Assembly: GCF_900107275.1 (NCBI RefSeq)
Contig: NZ_FNPI01000007.1
Span: 62,001-126,000, forward strand
Origin: Evansella caseinilytica
GTDB lineage: Bacteria; Bacillota; Bacilli; Bacillales; Salisediminibacteriaceae
Length of the DNA stretch: 64,000 nt
Direction of reading: 5' to 3'
The notes below the pieces were generated by a model. That model did not search any database and was not told the origin of the DNA. It saw nothing but the letters and a program-made list of their open reading frames with translations. Positions 37,688-46,002 of the stretch are shown here, in pieces; position 1 is the stretch's first letter, and each line of letters begins with the position of its first letter. Made by a program: the position numbers and the translations under genes.

Positions 37688-37730
37688 TTTGTTCAAAAAG
37701 GGAGCGGGGTGTCCTTCTTTTTGAACTCAC
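37688..37730. repeat. R1-type palindrome
   Basis: TTTGTTCAAAAAGGGAGC...CCTTCTTTTTGAACTCAC between cheX and the DUF2225 gene, 23 bases past the latter's stop. Confidence 0.65.
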
Positions 37731-37752
37731 GATTTTATCTTGCTCAGTTTTT

Positions 37753-38436
37753 TTAGCTTTTACTCAATTCTCTCGTTATATACCACTGCTCTCTTGCTTT
37801 TTCAACAATGGAAGGTTCCGTATGCCGATTTTTATGCTGGATGACTTTAGAAAAATATTTCCCTGCTACTTCATGATGACTGCTTTTGCGATGCAACTCA
37901 CCAAGTAGAAACAGCAGCATCAGCTCCGACATATTTTTTTCCTTGAAGTCGCCATTGATATATGATTGGTCATAATATTTTAACGCATGAGCCAAAAACC
38001 GTTCCTCTTCCTCCCGCATTTCCATATAACGATACAGCCAACTGAGACGCAGGCACAGTCCGGCAATGACAACAGCCGGCTGGTTTGTTTCCGTTGCGGA
38101 AATAAGCGCCAACTTAAATATCGCAGCGGCATCTTCGTGCGTTCGTTCTCCGCTGTACACTTGCTGTCCCCAACGAGGGGTTACATGTTCCTGGAACCGT
38201 TCCTTTACTTTTTGATCAAAAGTAAATGTAAAATGCTCGGTGGAAGCAAAGCCGCAGTGTTCACAGACGGATACTTCATATAAAGTAGGATTATATTCCG
38301 GATTTTTATACAAAGTATAAAAGTCATTGTCGATTCTCTCCACGCGAACCGCCCGTGATCGAAGCTTTTTCGATGTAAAAGAGGAATTGCATATTGGACA
38401 ATGAAACGTTTTGTCATACAGTGCTGGTATGTCCAT
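37753..38436 (-). CDS. DUF2225 family zinc-binding protein
   Basis: A 227-residue cytosolic protein with a probable zinc site made of CPIC (residues 13-16) and CEHCG (near 58), then an alpha-helical, TPR-like C-terminal part (ERTHEDAAAIFKLALISA and onward). It matches DUF2225 proteins of Bacillus in both motif and length. Function unknown. Isolated gene. Confidence 0.85.
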   Translation of the reverse strand: MDIPALYDKTFHCPICNSSFTSKKLRSRAVRVERIDNDFYTLYKNPEYNPTLYEVSVCEHCGFASTEHFTFTFDQKVKERFQEHVTPRWGQQVYSGERTHEDAAAIFKLALISATETNQPAVVIAGLCLRLSWLYRYMEMREEEERFLAHALKYYDQSYINGDFKEKNMSELMLLFLLGELHRKSSHHEVAGKYFSKVIQHKNRHTEPSIVEKAREQWYITRELSKS

Positions 38437-38600
38437 ATTTTTTCACTCACTCTCTTTAATCAATAAAATATATTCCTAGTATAAAAGACCTGAATCAACT
38501 TGAAAAGATAAACTTTTAAAATAAGTCTAAAGTAGGAAAAAGACCTATTTGCCTATAAATAATATTAAGGGGGATACGAAAAGGGATAAAACAACTATCA

Positions 38601-38639
38601 AAAAAAGCTGCCACCCACGATGACACGCGGTGACAGCTC
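38601..38639 (-). terminator. Terminator at the end of the Tad gene cluster
   Basis: Minus strand AGCTGTCACC, loop, GGGTGGCAGCT then TTTTTTTG. It lies about 150 bases past the stop at 38792; the rest of 38437-38791 is empty. Confidence 0.85.
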
Positions 38640-38791
38640 GTAAATCGAAACCATGAAAAAATCTGTTGCAATTTGTAAGTTTGACGAAAGGGCAAAAACA
38701 ATCTTTTCCACCTTACACTGTAGTCATCCTCATCAATTCCTATCAAAAAGGAGATGGCAGCATGTTTCCCGAAATAATTTTTCCTCCGACA

Positions 38792-39616
38792 CTAAAATAG
38801 GAAAAATTGATTCATCAGATTATCGCGGAAGATGTCGGCCGTTCCTCCAAATAAAATACCGTACACAGCGTAAATGACGAGCAATGTAAAAATCGGGTCA
38901 AACGCTGCGGTTGCCTGCTTTCTGTAAGAGAACAATGACAGAATAAGTGCAATTTGCACGCCCACTAAAACGAGCATGAGCAGAAGAATAATCATCATCT
39001 GCAGCCCAGTAAAAGCGAAAATGAGATAAGCTGCCGATAAAATGACCGGAATCGAGAGCAGCGCACCGAATCGTCCAAGGCATGCATGAAAAGAGATATT
39101 CACTTTTAACAACAGCTTTAATCCAGCAAACAACAAGGCCGCGAGTACAAACGTTGAAATAGCAGAATATAAAAACATCGGAAAAAAGGTATCCACAAAG
39201 CTGACTGAAACGCCAAAATAACTACTCACTCCCGCCATTGCTGCCCGCGCCTGAAAATACATTCCCAGGCCTAAAAACAAGGCTAATACAAAGATGTTAA
39301 TGTATCCGTAAATAAAATCATTTGAAGTATTATTGAAAGCTCTTACTGTCGGAGCCTTGATCATTTCCAGGAAAAAATTCCAGTAATGCTTTGATGTTTT
39401 GCGAGCCTCTTCAATAAACTCGGCGCTTTTCGTGTTACCGGTCCCCGGCTGCTGATTAGTTGCTCCCCCGGCATTTTGATTTTGCCCGTCGCCAGAAGCA
39501 TGGTGAACCGCAGCCGTCGCCGCAGTTTCATCCTCCCGCTCAACCATCGTCCCGCATTTAATGCAAAACTTGTCCACGCTTTGAAGCTCATTTCCACAAT
39601 TTAAACAATTCATCAT
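38792..39616 (-). CDS. Zinc-ribbon multi-pass membrane protein
   Basis: A 274-residue protein. The N-terminal zinc ribbon has CLNCG and CIKCG; a Q/N/G-rich linker covers about residues 28-65; five hydrophobic segments follow from about residue 105. GGAGGAAGAAG precedes ATGATG at 39616. The layout resembles zinc_ribbon_2 plus YIP1-like membrane proteins. It is the last gene of the Tad-associated run, after the PP2C gene; function unknown. Confidence 0.75.
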   Translation of the reverse strand: MMNCLNCGNELQSVDKFCIKCGTMVEREDETAATAAVHHASGDGQNQNAGGATNQQPGTGNTKSAEFIEEARKTSKHYWNFFLEMIKAPTVRAFNNTSNDFIYGYINIFVLALFLGLGMYFQARAAMAGVSSYFGVSVSFVDTFFPMFLYSAISTFVLAALLFAGLKLLLKVNISFHACLGRFGALLSIPVILSAAYLIFAFTGLQMMIILLLMLVLVGVQIALILSLFSYRKQATAAFDPIFTLLVIYAVYGILFGGTADIFRDNLMNQFFLF

Positions 39617-39797
39617 CTTCTTCCTCCTAAAAAATATTTTGGAATCGGCTGTTACCATGTCTGAACATAACAAACAACAATATGCCAAAAACACTGTCAT
39701 GTATTTCCATTCTATCTGCTTGCGCCTGCCGTTGCCCGGTTGCGGAATGATCGCAATCAGCGGCAACAGCGATGTCTCATTCGGAAAAGCTGGCCGG

Positions 39798-40739
39798 TTA
39801 CTTAAACAGCCTTTTGAATAAAGATTTCCGTACCGGAGTATGCTTTTTCGACCGCTCCTGTTCCTCCACAAAAGCGTTGCGTACAAGCATTACTGTCGTA
39901 TTGTCGCTTGTGCCTGATTGATTAGCCAGCGTGACGAAGTCGACAGCTGTTTTTTGCAGGTCGACATATTTTTTTTCTCTTCGTTCCAGCAAGTGGGTAA
40001 TCTGCTGGTGTGAAAACATCGAGTAAAAGCCGTCGCTGCAAAGCATAAACAAGTCGCTTGGCTGATATGTTCCCGTCGCATTATAAGGGTCAACACCGCC
40101 TTTTACTCCAAGACATTGGGTCAGTACATTGCGCTTCGGATGTGTTCTCGCTGCTTCTTTCGATAACCGTCCGGCTCTCACCTGTTGCTCCACCCATGTG
40201 TGATCCTCCGTCAATTGATACAGCTCCAAATCCATTTTCAACTCATCGGTGCGATATAACTCCGGTGCTTCCTTCAGCCCTGCTTCCTCCATTTCCCCGC
40301 GTAAAAGGGTTTGCAGTTCTACCTGACCTTCTTTCAATCTGTAAATACGACTGTCACCCACATGACAAATACCATACATTCCTTTGTAAAGAAGAAGAAT
40401 GGAAAGCGTCGTACCTGCTTTTTGCTTTTCCTGGAGCAAATGCTTGTTAATTTCTTCGCAAAGCTCGTTCAAGGCGCTCAGCATAGCGGGAATGGGATCA
40501 TCACGCTTCAAATAATTCTGCGCATGCTTTTCCCACCATGCTACGAGCAGTTGAACGGCTGTCCTGCTCGCTAAATCTCCGCCCTGATAGCCTCCCATTC
40601 CGTCTGCAACTGCAGCCATCGCCATCTCTTCCCCGTCCCGATCTTTCACGATTTTCATCGAGTAGTAATCTTCATTTTTTTCCTTAATCGGACCTGTGTC
40701 TGTAAAACATCCCATATACCAATTATCATTAGATGTCAT
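39798..40739 (-). CDS. PP2C-type Ser/Thr protein phosphatase
   Basis: A 313-residue PPM phosphatase with all metal-binding motifs: GPIKEKNEDYYS, AVADGMGGYQGGDLAS, HVGDSRIYRL, LCSDGFYSM and SGTSDNTTVML. It has an insert between the GDSR and DHTWV motifs and a basic tail. Strong GGGGAGGG ribbon before the ATG. It is encoded after the FHA protein, so the pair probably sets the phospho-threonine state of Tad or secretion components. No Ser/Thr kinase is in the window. Confidence 0.92.
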   Translation of the reverse strand: MTSNDNWYMGCFTDTGPIKEKNEDYYSMKIVKDRDGEEMAMAAVADGMGGYQGGDLASRTAVQLLVAWWEKHAQNYLKRDDPIPAMLSALNELCEEINKHLLQEKQKAGTTLSILLLYKGMYGICHVGDSRIYRLKEGQVELQTLLRGEMEEAGLKEAPELYRTDELKMDLELYQLTEDHTWVEQQVRAGRLSKEAARTHPKRNVLTQCLGVKGGVDPYNATGTYQPSDLFMLCSDGFYSMFSHQQITHLLERREKKYVDLQKTAVDFVTLANQSGTSDNTTVMLVRNAFVEEQERSKKHTPVRKSLFKRLFK

Positions 40740-40933
40740 ATTATTTTTCCCTCCCCGTTAACAAAAAGGTTGCCACTCTTCCGTCAAATACTGCGACGGC
40801 AATACCATCGGTGTTTTGCCACTCTGCAATGATGCGCATTTCTTTTCATACAAGTGTTCGTTCACGTCGCTTCTAACGCTTATTTCATGGCTTTGCTCAT
40901 CTTCCGTTTTTCGGTACGAGCTCAAACACAATT

Positions 40934-42724
40934 TCACTTCGGAATGCCGGACTCCTGCTTAAAGCAGTACTTCACCTTCCCAATAGCGATTAAATCATCG
41001 GCATTCAAGGCGTAAATTTTGTGGGGAACAAGCGGATGCCCGTTAACCTTCGTGCCGTTTTTAGACCCCAGATCTCTCAAGCCCCACTTATCATCCACTT
41101 TCGCCAGTTCTAAATGAATTCGAGAAATTCCGACACTGTCTTCTACGTAATTCACCGCTGTCTGGTTCCTTCCGATAATAAACCTGTCTTTGTCAATGAC
41201 AATCTTTTCTACTTGCTCGCCTCTTCTGATTTCAAGAAACGGCGGCGGCTCCGTTGTCAACAACGGCTCGTTGTCATCCCCGAGCAGCACGGTGGCGTTC
41301 TCCTCTTCCGAAAGCATCATGGTTGCGCTGACTTCCGGTTCGCTGAGTTCCTTAGGAGCGTTGCCGACGACGAAATAACCGCTGTTTTTTTCCTGGTGGT
41401 TGTTTTGCTGAGTCATGCCGCCGCTTGGCTGGTTCATGCCGCCGTTTTGTTGCACCATGCCGCGCTCGGCTTTCGGTGACGGTGTAGGCTCCTGCCATGC
41501 CGCTCCGCCATGATGACTGTCCTGCTGATAAGACGATTGCTGCGGAGCGAGCAAAACATCTTGTTGACGAGGTGCAGGTTCATATGACGGGTACGTCCGT
41601 TTCGCTCCCCCTTGAGAAACGGCTGCTCTATTTCCGGTCGCATGTTTCGGTACCTGTGCAACCGGACTAGCAGACGGTGCAGGCTGATTTTTGGCAGCAA
41701 CGGCAGCTGATTTTTTCTTCTCCGTCGGTTTGCCATACGTAGAAGGAGCTTTACGGAATGGCCACCTTCCCCTGACAAGAATAAAAATTGTCAAGACAAC
41801 GATGATGCTTCCGGCACCGACACTCCCTAACAGCGTCGCGCCATTAGGCATCCATTCAAACAATTTGAACAGCCCAGTCAGCAGCAAAAGGGCGATGCAG
41901 ACGACATAAACTTTTTCCCTTGAAGTCAACGTTGCCGGTTGCGTGACGGACTTAGCAGCTCCTTTGTCGGCCTTTTCCGCTTTTTTCTGCTTCTTCTCTT
42001 TCTTTCCTTTCGTCTTGATCGGCGGCTGGTTAATATCCGCAGGCGGCGCTCCCGATCCCGTTCCGTCTGCAAGCTGCTCCTCCGCTGCCTCGTGCCCGGA
42101 ATACTCCGACTGCTGCAGCGGATGATACGCTCCCGGATGCCTATGCTGCAGCTGAAGCAACAACTCCTTCAGTCCCGAAAAACTGAATGACGGATCTTCC
42201 GCATATTGCAGCAAACTCCTGAACTCCTGCTCCATGAGCGAGCCGTTTTTTTTCGCCACATTTAACAGCAGCGATTTCAGTTCGGCTGCGGTGGTTGTTT
42301 GCTTTTCTATTTCCTGAAACGGCAAGTATATTAAGTATAACTGCTGCGTGTCTTTACCGAGAAAAATAAATTCTTCCTTTAACACATAATGATGCTCATT
42401 CAGCATATACAGCTTGCTCTGCTCTAGCGTCGTCAGAATTTTGATAAACAGCTGGTAGAAATCATAGGACGAAAGTGTCCTTTCCCGCAAAAACTGATGC
42501 AATGTCTGCTTCGATGTAATATCGTAATACAGCCGGACTTTAAAATCAATCTCCTCCACGGACAGCGGCAACAAATTCTGAATTTGATTCGACTGCATCA
42601 TTTTCAGCTGCAAAGCAACAATGTCTTCTTGCGTCACTTCTTCCGACTGCTTTTGATAAAACATCAAATAATGGCCATTCTTCTGATGATATTCAAACGT
42701 TAAGTCATAAATTTCTGAACTCAT
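40934..42724 (-). CDS. FHA-domain membrane protein with DUF6382-like N-domain
   Basis: A 596-residue protein. The N-terminal 200 residues (from MSSEIYDLTFEYHQKNGHYL) look like DUF6382, an inactive-kinase-like/EssB-like fold. A K-rich stretch near 245 is followed by two transmembrane helices (about 275-320), then a Q/P/S/G-rich linker, and a C-terminal FHA domain with GRNQ, SRIHLEL and SKNGTKVNG. FHA domains bind phosphothreonine. The start at 42724 follows AGGAGGAAAGGG. It probably tethers signalling to the pilus machinery. Confidence 0.88.
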   Translation of the reverse strand: MSSEIYDLTFEYHQKNGHYLMFYQKQSEEVTQEDIVALQLKMMQSNQIQNLLPLSVEEIDFKVRLYYDITSKQTLHQFLRERTLSSYDFYQLFIKILTTLEQSKLYMLNEHHYVLKEEFIFLGKDTQQLYLIYLPFQEIEKQTTTAAELKSLLLNVAKKNGSLMEQEFRSLLQYAEDPSFSFSGLKELLLQLQHRHPGAYHPLQQSEYSGHEAAEEQLADGTGSGAPPADINQPPIKTKGKKEKKQKKAEKADKGAAKSVTQPATLTSREKVYVVCIALLLLTGLFKLFEWMPNGATLLGSVGAGSIIVVLTIFILVRGRWPFRKAPSTYGKPTEKKKSAAVAAKNQPAPSASPVAQVPKHATGNRAAVSQGGAKRTYPSYEPAPRQQDVLLAPQQSSYQQDSHHGGAAWQEPTPSPKAERGMVQQNGGMNQPSGGMTQQNNHQEKNSGYFVVGNAPKELSEPEVSATMMLSEEENATVLLGDDNEPLLTTEPPPFLEIRRGEQVEKIVIDKDRFIIGRNQTAVNYVEDSVGISRIHLELAKVDDKWGLRDLGSKNGTKVNGHPLVPHKIYALNADDLIAIGKVKYCFKQESGIPK

Positions 42725-42754
42725 TCCCTTTCCTCCTATCAACGGCAGCCTTTT

Positions 42755-43279
42755 CTATACTGTTAGAACGTAGTAATATGATGTGACAACTGCCGGTATC
42801 ACTGCGTACATAAACGGAAACTTCGTACTCTTTGTTGCTTTGAACTGCTCAAGCTGCGACAGATCCTTCGATAACACCGAACCGAGAAAGGCGAAAAACG
42901 CCGCTGTCATCTTGCTTAAAAACGTTCGTGTAAACAGTAAAATAACAATGCCGATGATGCCGGCAAAAATAACGGAATACATCATAAAGTAGAGAACAAG
43001 CTCGATACCGACAAGGGAGCCGATAGCAGCAAACAGCTTTACATCCCCGGCACCGAGGGCTTTAAATATATATAAGAGCAGGAAAATCCCCCCGGCAACA
43101 AGCAGCCCGCCCGCGGAAAACATCAGTCCCTGTAATCCGTTTGTCACGATGTGGTAGAGCAGTCCGACGGCCATGCCCCCGGCTGTAAGCCAGTTTGGCA
43201 GCCTTGTGTACCTAACATCCCAATATAACGCCGTCAATAAATAACCAAACAATATAAAATCATGTATATGCAAAGGCAT
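42755..43279 (-). CDS. tadV: A24-family prepilin peptidase (TadV/CpaA-like)
   Basis: A 174-residue multi-pass aspartic protease. The two catalytic aspartates appear in WDVRYTRLPNWLT (near residue 21) and ALGAGDVKLFAAIG (GxGD, near 78). It lacks the N-terminal methylase domain, as do Tad-type peptidases. It would cleave the Flp pilin at 48890 and the TadE-like proteins. GAAAGGAGTGAGG precedes the ATG. Confidence 0.9.
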   Translation of the reverse strand: MPLHIHDFILFGYLLTALYWDVRYTRLPNWLTAGGMAVGLLYHIVTNGLQGLMFSAGGLLVAGGIFLLLYIFKALGAGDVKLFAAIGSLVGIELVLYFMMYSVIFAGIIGIVILLFTRTFLSKMTAAFFAFLGSVLSKDLSQLEQFKATKSTKFPFMYAVIPAVVTSYYYVLTV

Positions 43280-43296
43280 AAAGCCTCACTCCTTTC

Positions 43297-43863
43297 TTAC
43301 GCGCCGGTCCACAGTCTTTCATATGCTTTCTTTTCGATGGTAATCGTCCTCGTTAAAAACGGCAGCCGCAGTTCCAAATCATATGTGGCCGAGATACCGA
43401 GATATGCATCGTCACCGGTAAACCCGCCTGGTCTGTCGACAACCCTCACATCGATCTTATCGGCACTGAAAAACGCGTCAACATTGGATTCTTTAAATTT
43501 ATTCTGGACGATTTTCTGCACCGCCTCTTCGGCAATGCTATATACGAGGTCTTCAATGCTTACCCCTGCCGCATCAAAAACAAGATTCGTCAGCTTCTTC
43601 GCCTGAGCCAGGTCCAACTCATTTTCCGTGTAATTGCGAATCGCTTTATCTAGTCTCCCTTGCGCTTCATCGGCCACCAACGCCGCCGGATACACATGGG
43701 TGGCAATCACTTCCGTCGTTTCGCTGACCGCCTGCTTCAACGCCATATCCACGACGGAAATACGAATCATTGTAACTAAGAAAACAATAAATATTAAGAA
43801 AAACGGCATTACCATCGCTGCTTCCAGCGTCAAGCTCCCATCCGATTTACGAAGAAACCTCAT
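43297..43863 (-). CDS. TadE-like pseudopilin (second)
   Basis: A 188-residue protein starting MRFLRKSDGSLTLEAAMVMPFF, the class III prepilin-like TadE N-terminus with conserved glutamate, followed by one helix and a periplasmic-type domain of mixed structure. Start 43863 chosen from GGAGGG upstream and the motif position; the frame is open for 41 more codons through a duplicated hairpin. Lies 17 bases upstream of the peptidase gene. Confidence 0.8.
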   Translation of the reverse strand: MRFLRKSDGSLTLEAAMVMPFFLIFIVFLVTMIRISVVDMALKQAVSETTEVIATHVYPAALVADEAQGRLDKAIRNYTENELDLAQAKKLTNLVFDAAGVSIEDLVYSIAEEAVQKIVQNKFKESNVDAFFSADKIDVRVVDRPGGFTGDDAYLGISATYDLELRLPFLTRTITIEKKAYERLWTGA

Positions 43864-43993
43864 TCCATTCCATCCCTCCAAATTAATATACCAACGTTTT
43901 TCCAGCATTGCCTTACGTAACGAAAAAATATGACTAAAATTATGATTTGGGGCATGGCAGGTTATCTCCTTAGCCTGCCATGCCAAAAACTAT

Positions 43994-44659
43994 TTATTCT
44001 ATCTCACTCTTGTCAATTGTCCAGATTACTTGATTATAAACGGCTCCTGCTGCAATCAAACCTTCTCTAATTTTAAGATACTGCTGATCATTATCATACG
44101 AATGAAACAGTGCTTGCCCGGTAATTTCTTCTCCAGGTGATAACTCTCCAGATAATTGTTCAATACTTTCATATAGATGTGAAATATCATCTGATACAGA
44201 CAAATCTATATCGTCAGACTGATCTAGAACACCTACTGTATCTTCTGCATCAATTACACTATCACCGATATTTTTAATAGTTAAGTCAACAATTAAAAAA
44301 TAATCTAACTGAGAAGGTTTTCCATCTACTTCATCTTCTTTTTTGACAGAATGAATCGTAATTTCATATGCTCCAACAGTATCTGAAAATCTCCCGGTAT
44401 CTCCAAGGCGGAGGTCTAATTGACCCGCAAATTGTTCATCGGATGCTGAATTATCTCTATTTTCCGTTTCATCTTCCTCGGCTTCATTTCCTTGTTCTTC
44501 ATCATTTGTTTCGTTGTCGTCTCCCGGAGTGTTGTTTTCTTCCACTACATCATCGTTATCATCTGGCGTTGCATTTTCCTCTTTATCATCAGAGTTACAC
44601 GCTGCAAGCACTCCAACTGTCAATACCGCGATACTTACCAGCTTGATAAACTTATTCAT
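43994..44659 (-). CDS. DUF4352-type lipoprotein, paralogue 1
   Basis: A 221-residue lipoprotein: signal peptide with lipobox VLAAC (Cys at about residue 21), a D/E/N-rich linker to about 85, then a beta-sandwich (DTGRFSDTVGAYEITIHSVKK, ending GAVYNQVIWTID) like telobox/DUF4352 proteins. The start at 44659 follows GGAGGGG. It shares signal peptide, linker and fold with the gene at 45316, but residues about 115-180 differ. Role at the pilus locus unknown; a hairpin follows at 43950-43985. Confidence 0.8.
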   Translation of the reverse strand: MNKFIKLVSIAVLTVGVLAACNSDDKEENATPDDNDDVVEENNTPGDDNETNDEEQGNEAEEDETENRDNSASDEQFAGQLDLRLGDTGRFSDTVGAYEITIHSVKKEDEVDGKPSQLDYFLIVDLTIKNIGDSVIDAEDTVGVLDQSDDIDLSVSDDISHLYESIEQLSGELSPGEEITGQALFHSYDNDQQYLKIREGLIAAGAVYNQVIWTIDKSEIE

Positions 44660-44697
44660 CCCTATCCCCTCCACGTTGTTTCTTTCTTGTAAATAGA

Positions 44698-44898
44698 GTC
44701 TGTTCAAAAAGGCAATGGTTCCGCACGATGCGCCCCAATTCCGCCTAAGTGCTGCCCACGTCCTATGGGCAACGGCGAAATGTCGTCATCCTGACTCCAA
44801 GAAAACCACTCACAGCCGGCCTGAAAAGAATGCATCGGCTCCACTCATTGCTTCGTGCTTGTTCAAAAAGAGAAAAAACGATCTTTTTGAACAAACAC
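44698..44898. repeat. R1 dispersed repeat, complete copy
   Basis: Begins CTGTTCAAAAAGGCAATGG, contains a small hairpin GCCCA/TGGGC (44754-44770), the block CGAAATGTCGTCATCCTGAC, and ends with the palindrome at 44855-44898 (TTGTTCAAAAAG/CTTTTTGAACAA). About 150 bases are almost identical to 1573-1727. Confidence 0.85.
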
Positions 44899-45148
44899 TA
44901 ATAAGAGTAAATTATCTCATTGTCAATGTAAAAGCGGTTGTTTTCTACCCGACCGTTGATAATCCCCGCCTGCCCGAGCATATTTGTGATTCCCGGGAGA
45001 AACCAAAGCTGGACAGATGCCGTTACCGTTCCTTCTACATACGTGGCCTGCTCCATCAAATTGGTGTCGGTATTTTGATGAATTCTCGCCATTACCCGCG
45101 CCAGCTTATTTCCTTCCGGGTGGACGAATAAAGAGAAGCGCAAATAGT
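44898..45148 (-). pseudogene. 3' fragment of the TadG-like gene
   Basis: About 83 codons that repeat, with a few substitutions, the C-terminus of the protein encoded at 46003-48198 (LFVHPEGNKLARVMARIHQN through VENNRFYIDNEIIYSY). It has no start, signal or ribosome-binding site. It arose from the tandem duplication; the R1 repeat abuts its stop codon. Confidence 0.9.
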
Positions 45149-45315
45149 AAAAGTTATATACTCTCATCCTTCGGATGCAACAATAGCTTTTTCGCTATGT
45201 AAACCAACGATTTACCTCATCATTGCCTTACATAACGAAAAAATATGACTAAAATTATGATTTGGGGCATGGCAGGTATACTCATTAACCTGCCATGCAT
45301 AGTAACAATTAATTC

Positions 45316-45972
45316 TTACTCAACTTCACTATCTTCAAATCTCCAAATTACTTGATTGTAAACAGCTCCTGCTGCCACCAGGCCTGAATTTACTCTGATG
45401 AAATGTTCGTTGTTTTCTCTTGCGGCAAACACAATCTGACCAGTTGTTTCTTCTCCCGGCTCTAATTCTCCACTTACCTCTTCAATACTTGGCAACTGTT
45501 TTGAAAATTCACTTGAACCTCCTCCATCTAAGCTGTCTACTAATTCCAAAGCATCAACCGCACTGTGTGCATCTACTGTTTCATTACCTATATTTTTTAC
45601 GGTTGCATCCCCTATTATCATATAATCAAACATTTTTTGACCATCTACTTCATCCTGTTTTCTTACAGAATGAAGTGTAATTTCATATGCCCCTACAGTA
45701 CCTGAAAATCTCCCGGTATCTCCAAGGCCGAGGTCTAATTGATCCGCAAATTGTTCATTGGACGCTGAATTATCTTCATTGTCCGTTTCATCTTCCTCAG
45801 CTTCATTTCCTAGTTCTTCATCATCGGTATCGTCTGCTGGAGTTTCGTTATCCTCCGCCGGTGTATTGTTATCAACCGGCGTTGCATTTTCTTCTTTATC
45901 ATCAGAATTACACGCTGCAAGTACTCCCACTGTCAATACCGCGATACTTACCAGTTTCATAAACTTTTTCAT
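45316..45972 (-). CDS. DUF4352-type lipoprotein, paralogue 2
   Basis: A 218-residue lipoprotein with lipobox VLAAC, an acidic linker (EEDETDNEDNSAS) and the same beta domain as paralogue 1 (GDTGRFSGTVGAYEITLHSVRK ... GAVYNQVIW). GGAGGGG precedes the ATG at 45972. It directly follows the TadG-like gene (31-base gap), the likely ancestral position. A hairpin (45264-45299) matches the one after paralogue 1. Confidence 0.8.
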   Translation of the reverse strand: MKKFMKLVSIAVLTVGVLAACNSDDKEENATPVDNNTPAEDNETPADDTDDEELGNEAEEDETDNEDNSASNEQFADQLDLGLGDTGRFSGTVGAYEITLHSVRKQDEVDGQKMFDYMIIGDATVKNIGNETVDAHSAVDALELVDSLDGGGSSEFSKQLPSIEEVSGELEPGEETTGQIVFAARENNEHFIRVNSGLVAAGAVYNQVIWRFEDSEVE

Positions 45973-46002
45973 TCCTATCCCCTCCACGTTGTTTCTTTTT
46001 TG

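Noticed and set aside
40741-40839. Small minus-strand frame (32 codons, MRIIAEWQNTDGIAV...) ending just before the PP2C start
   Set aside because: Only a weak ribosome-binding site and no family; could be a leader peptide or a degraded gene end, but not enough support.
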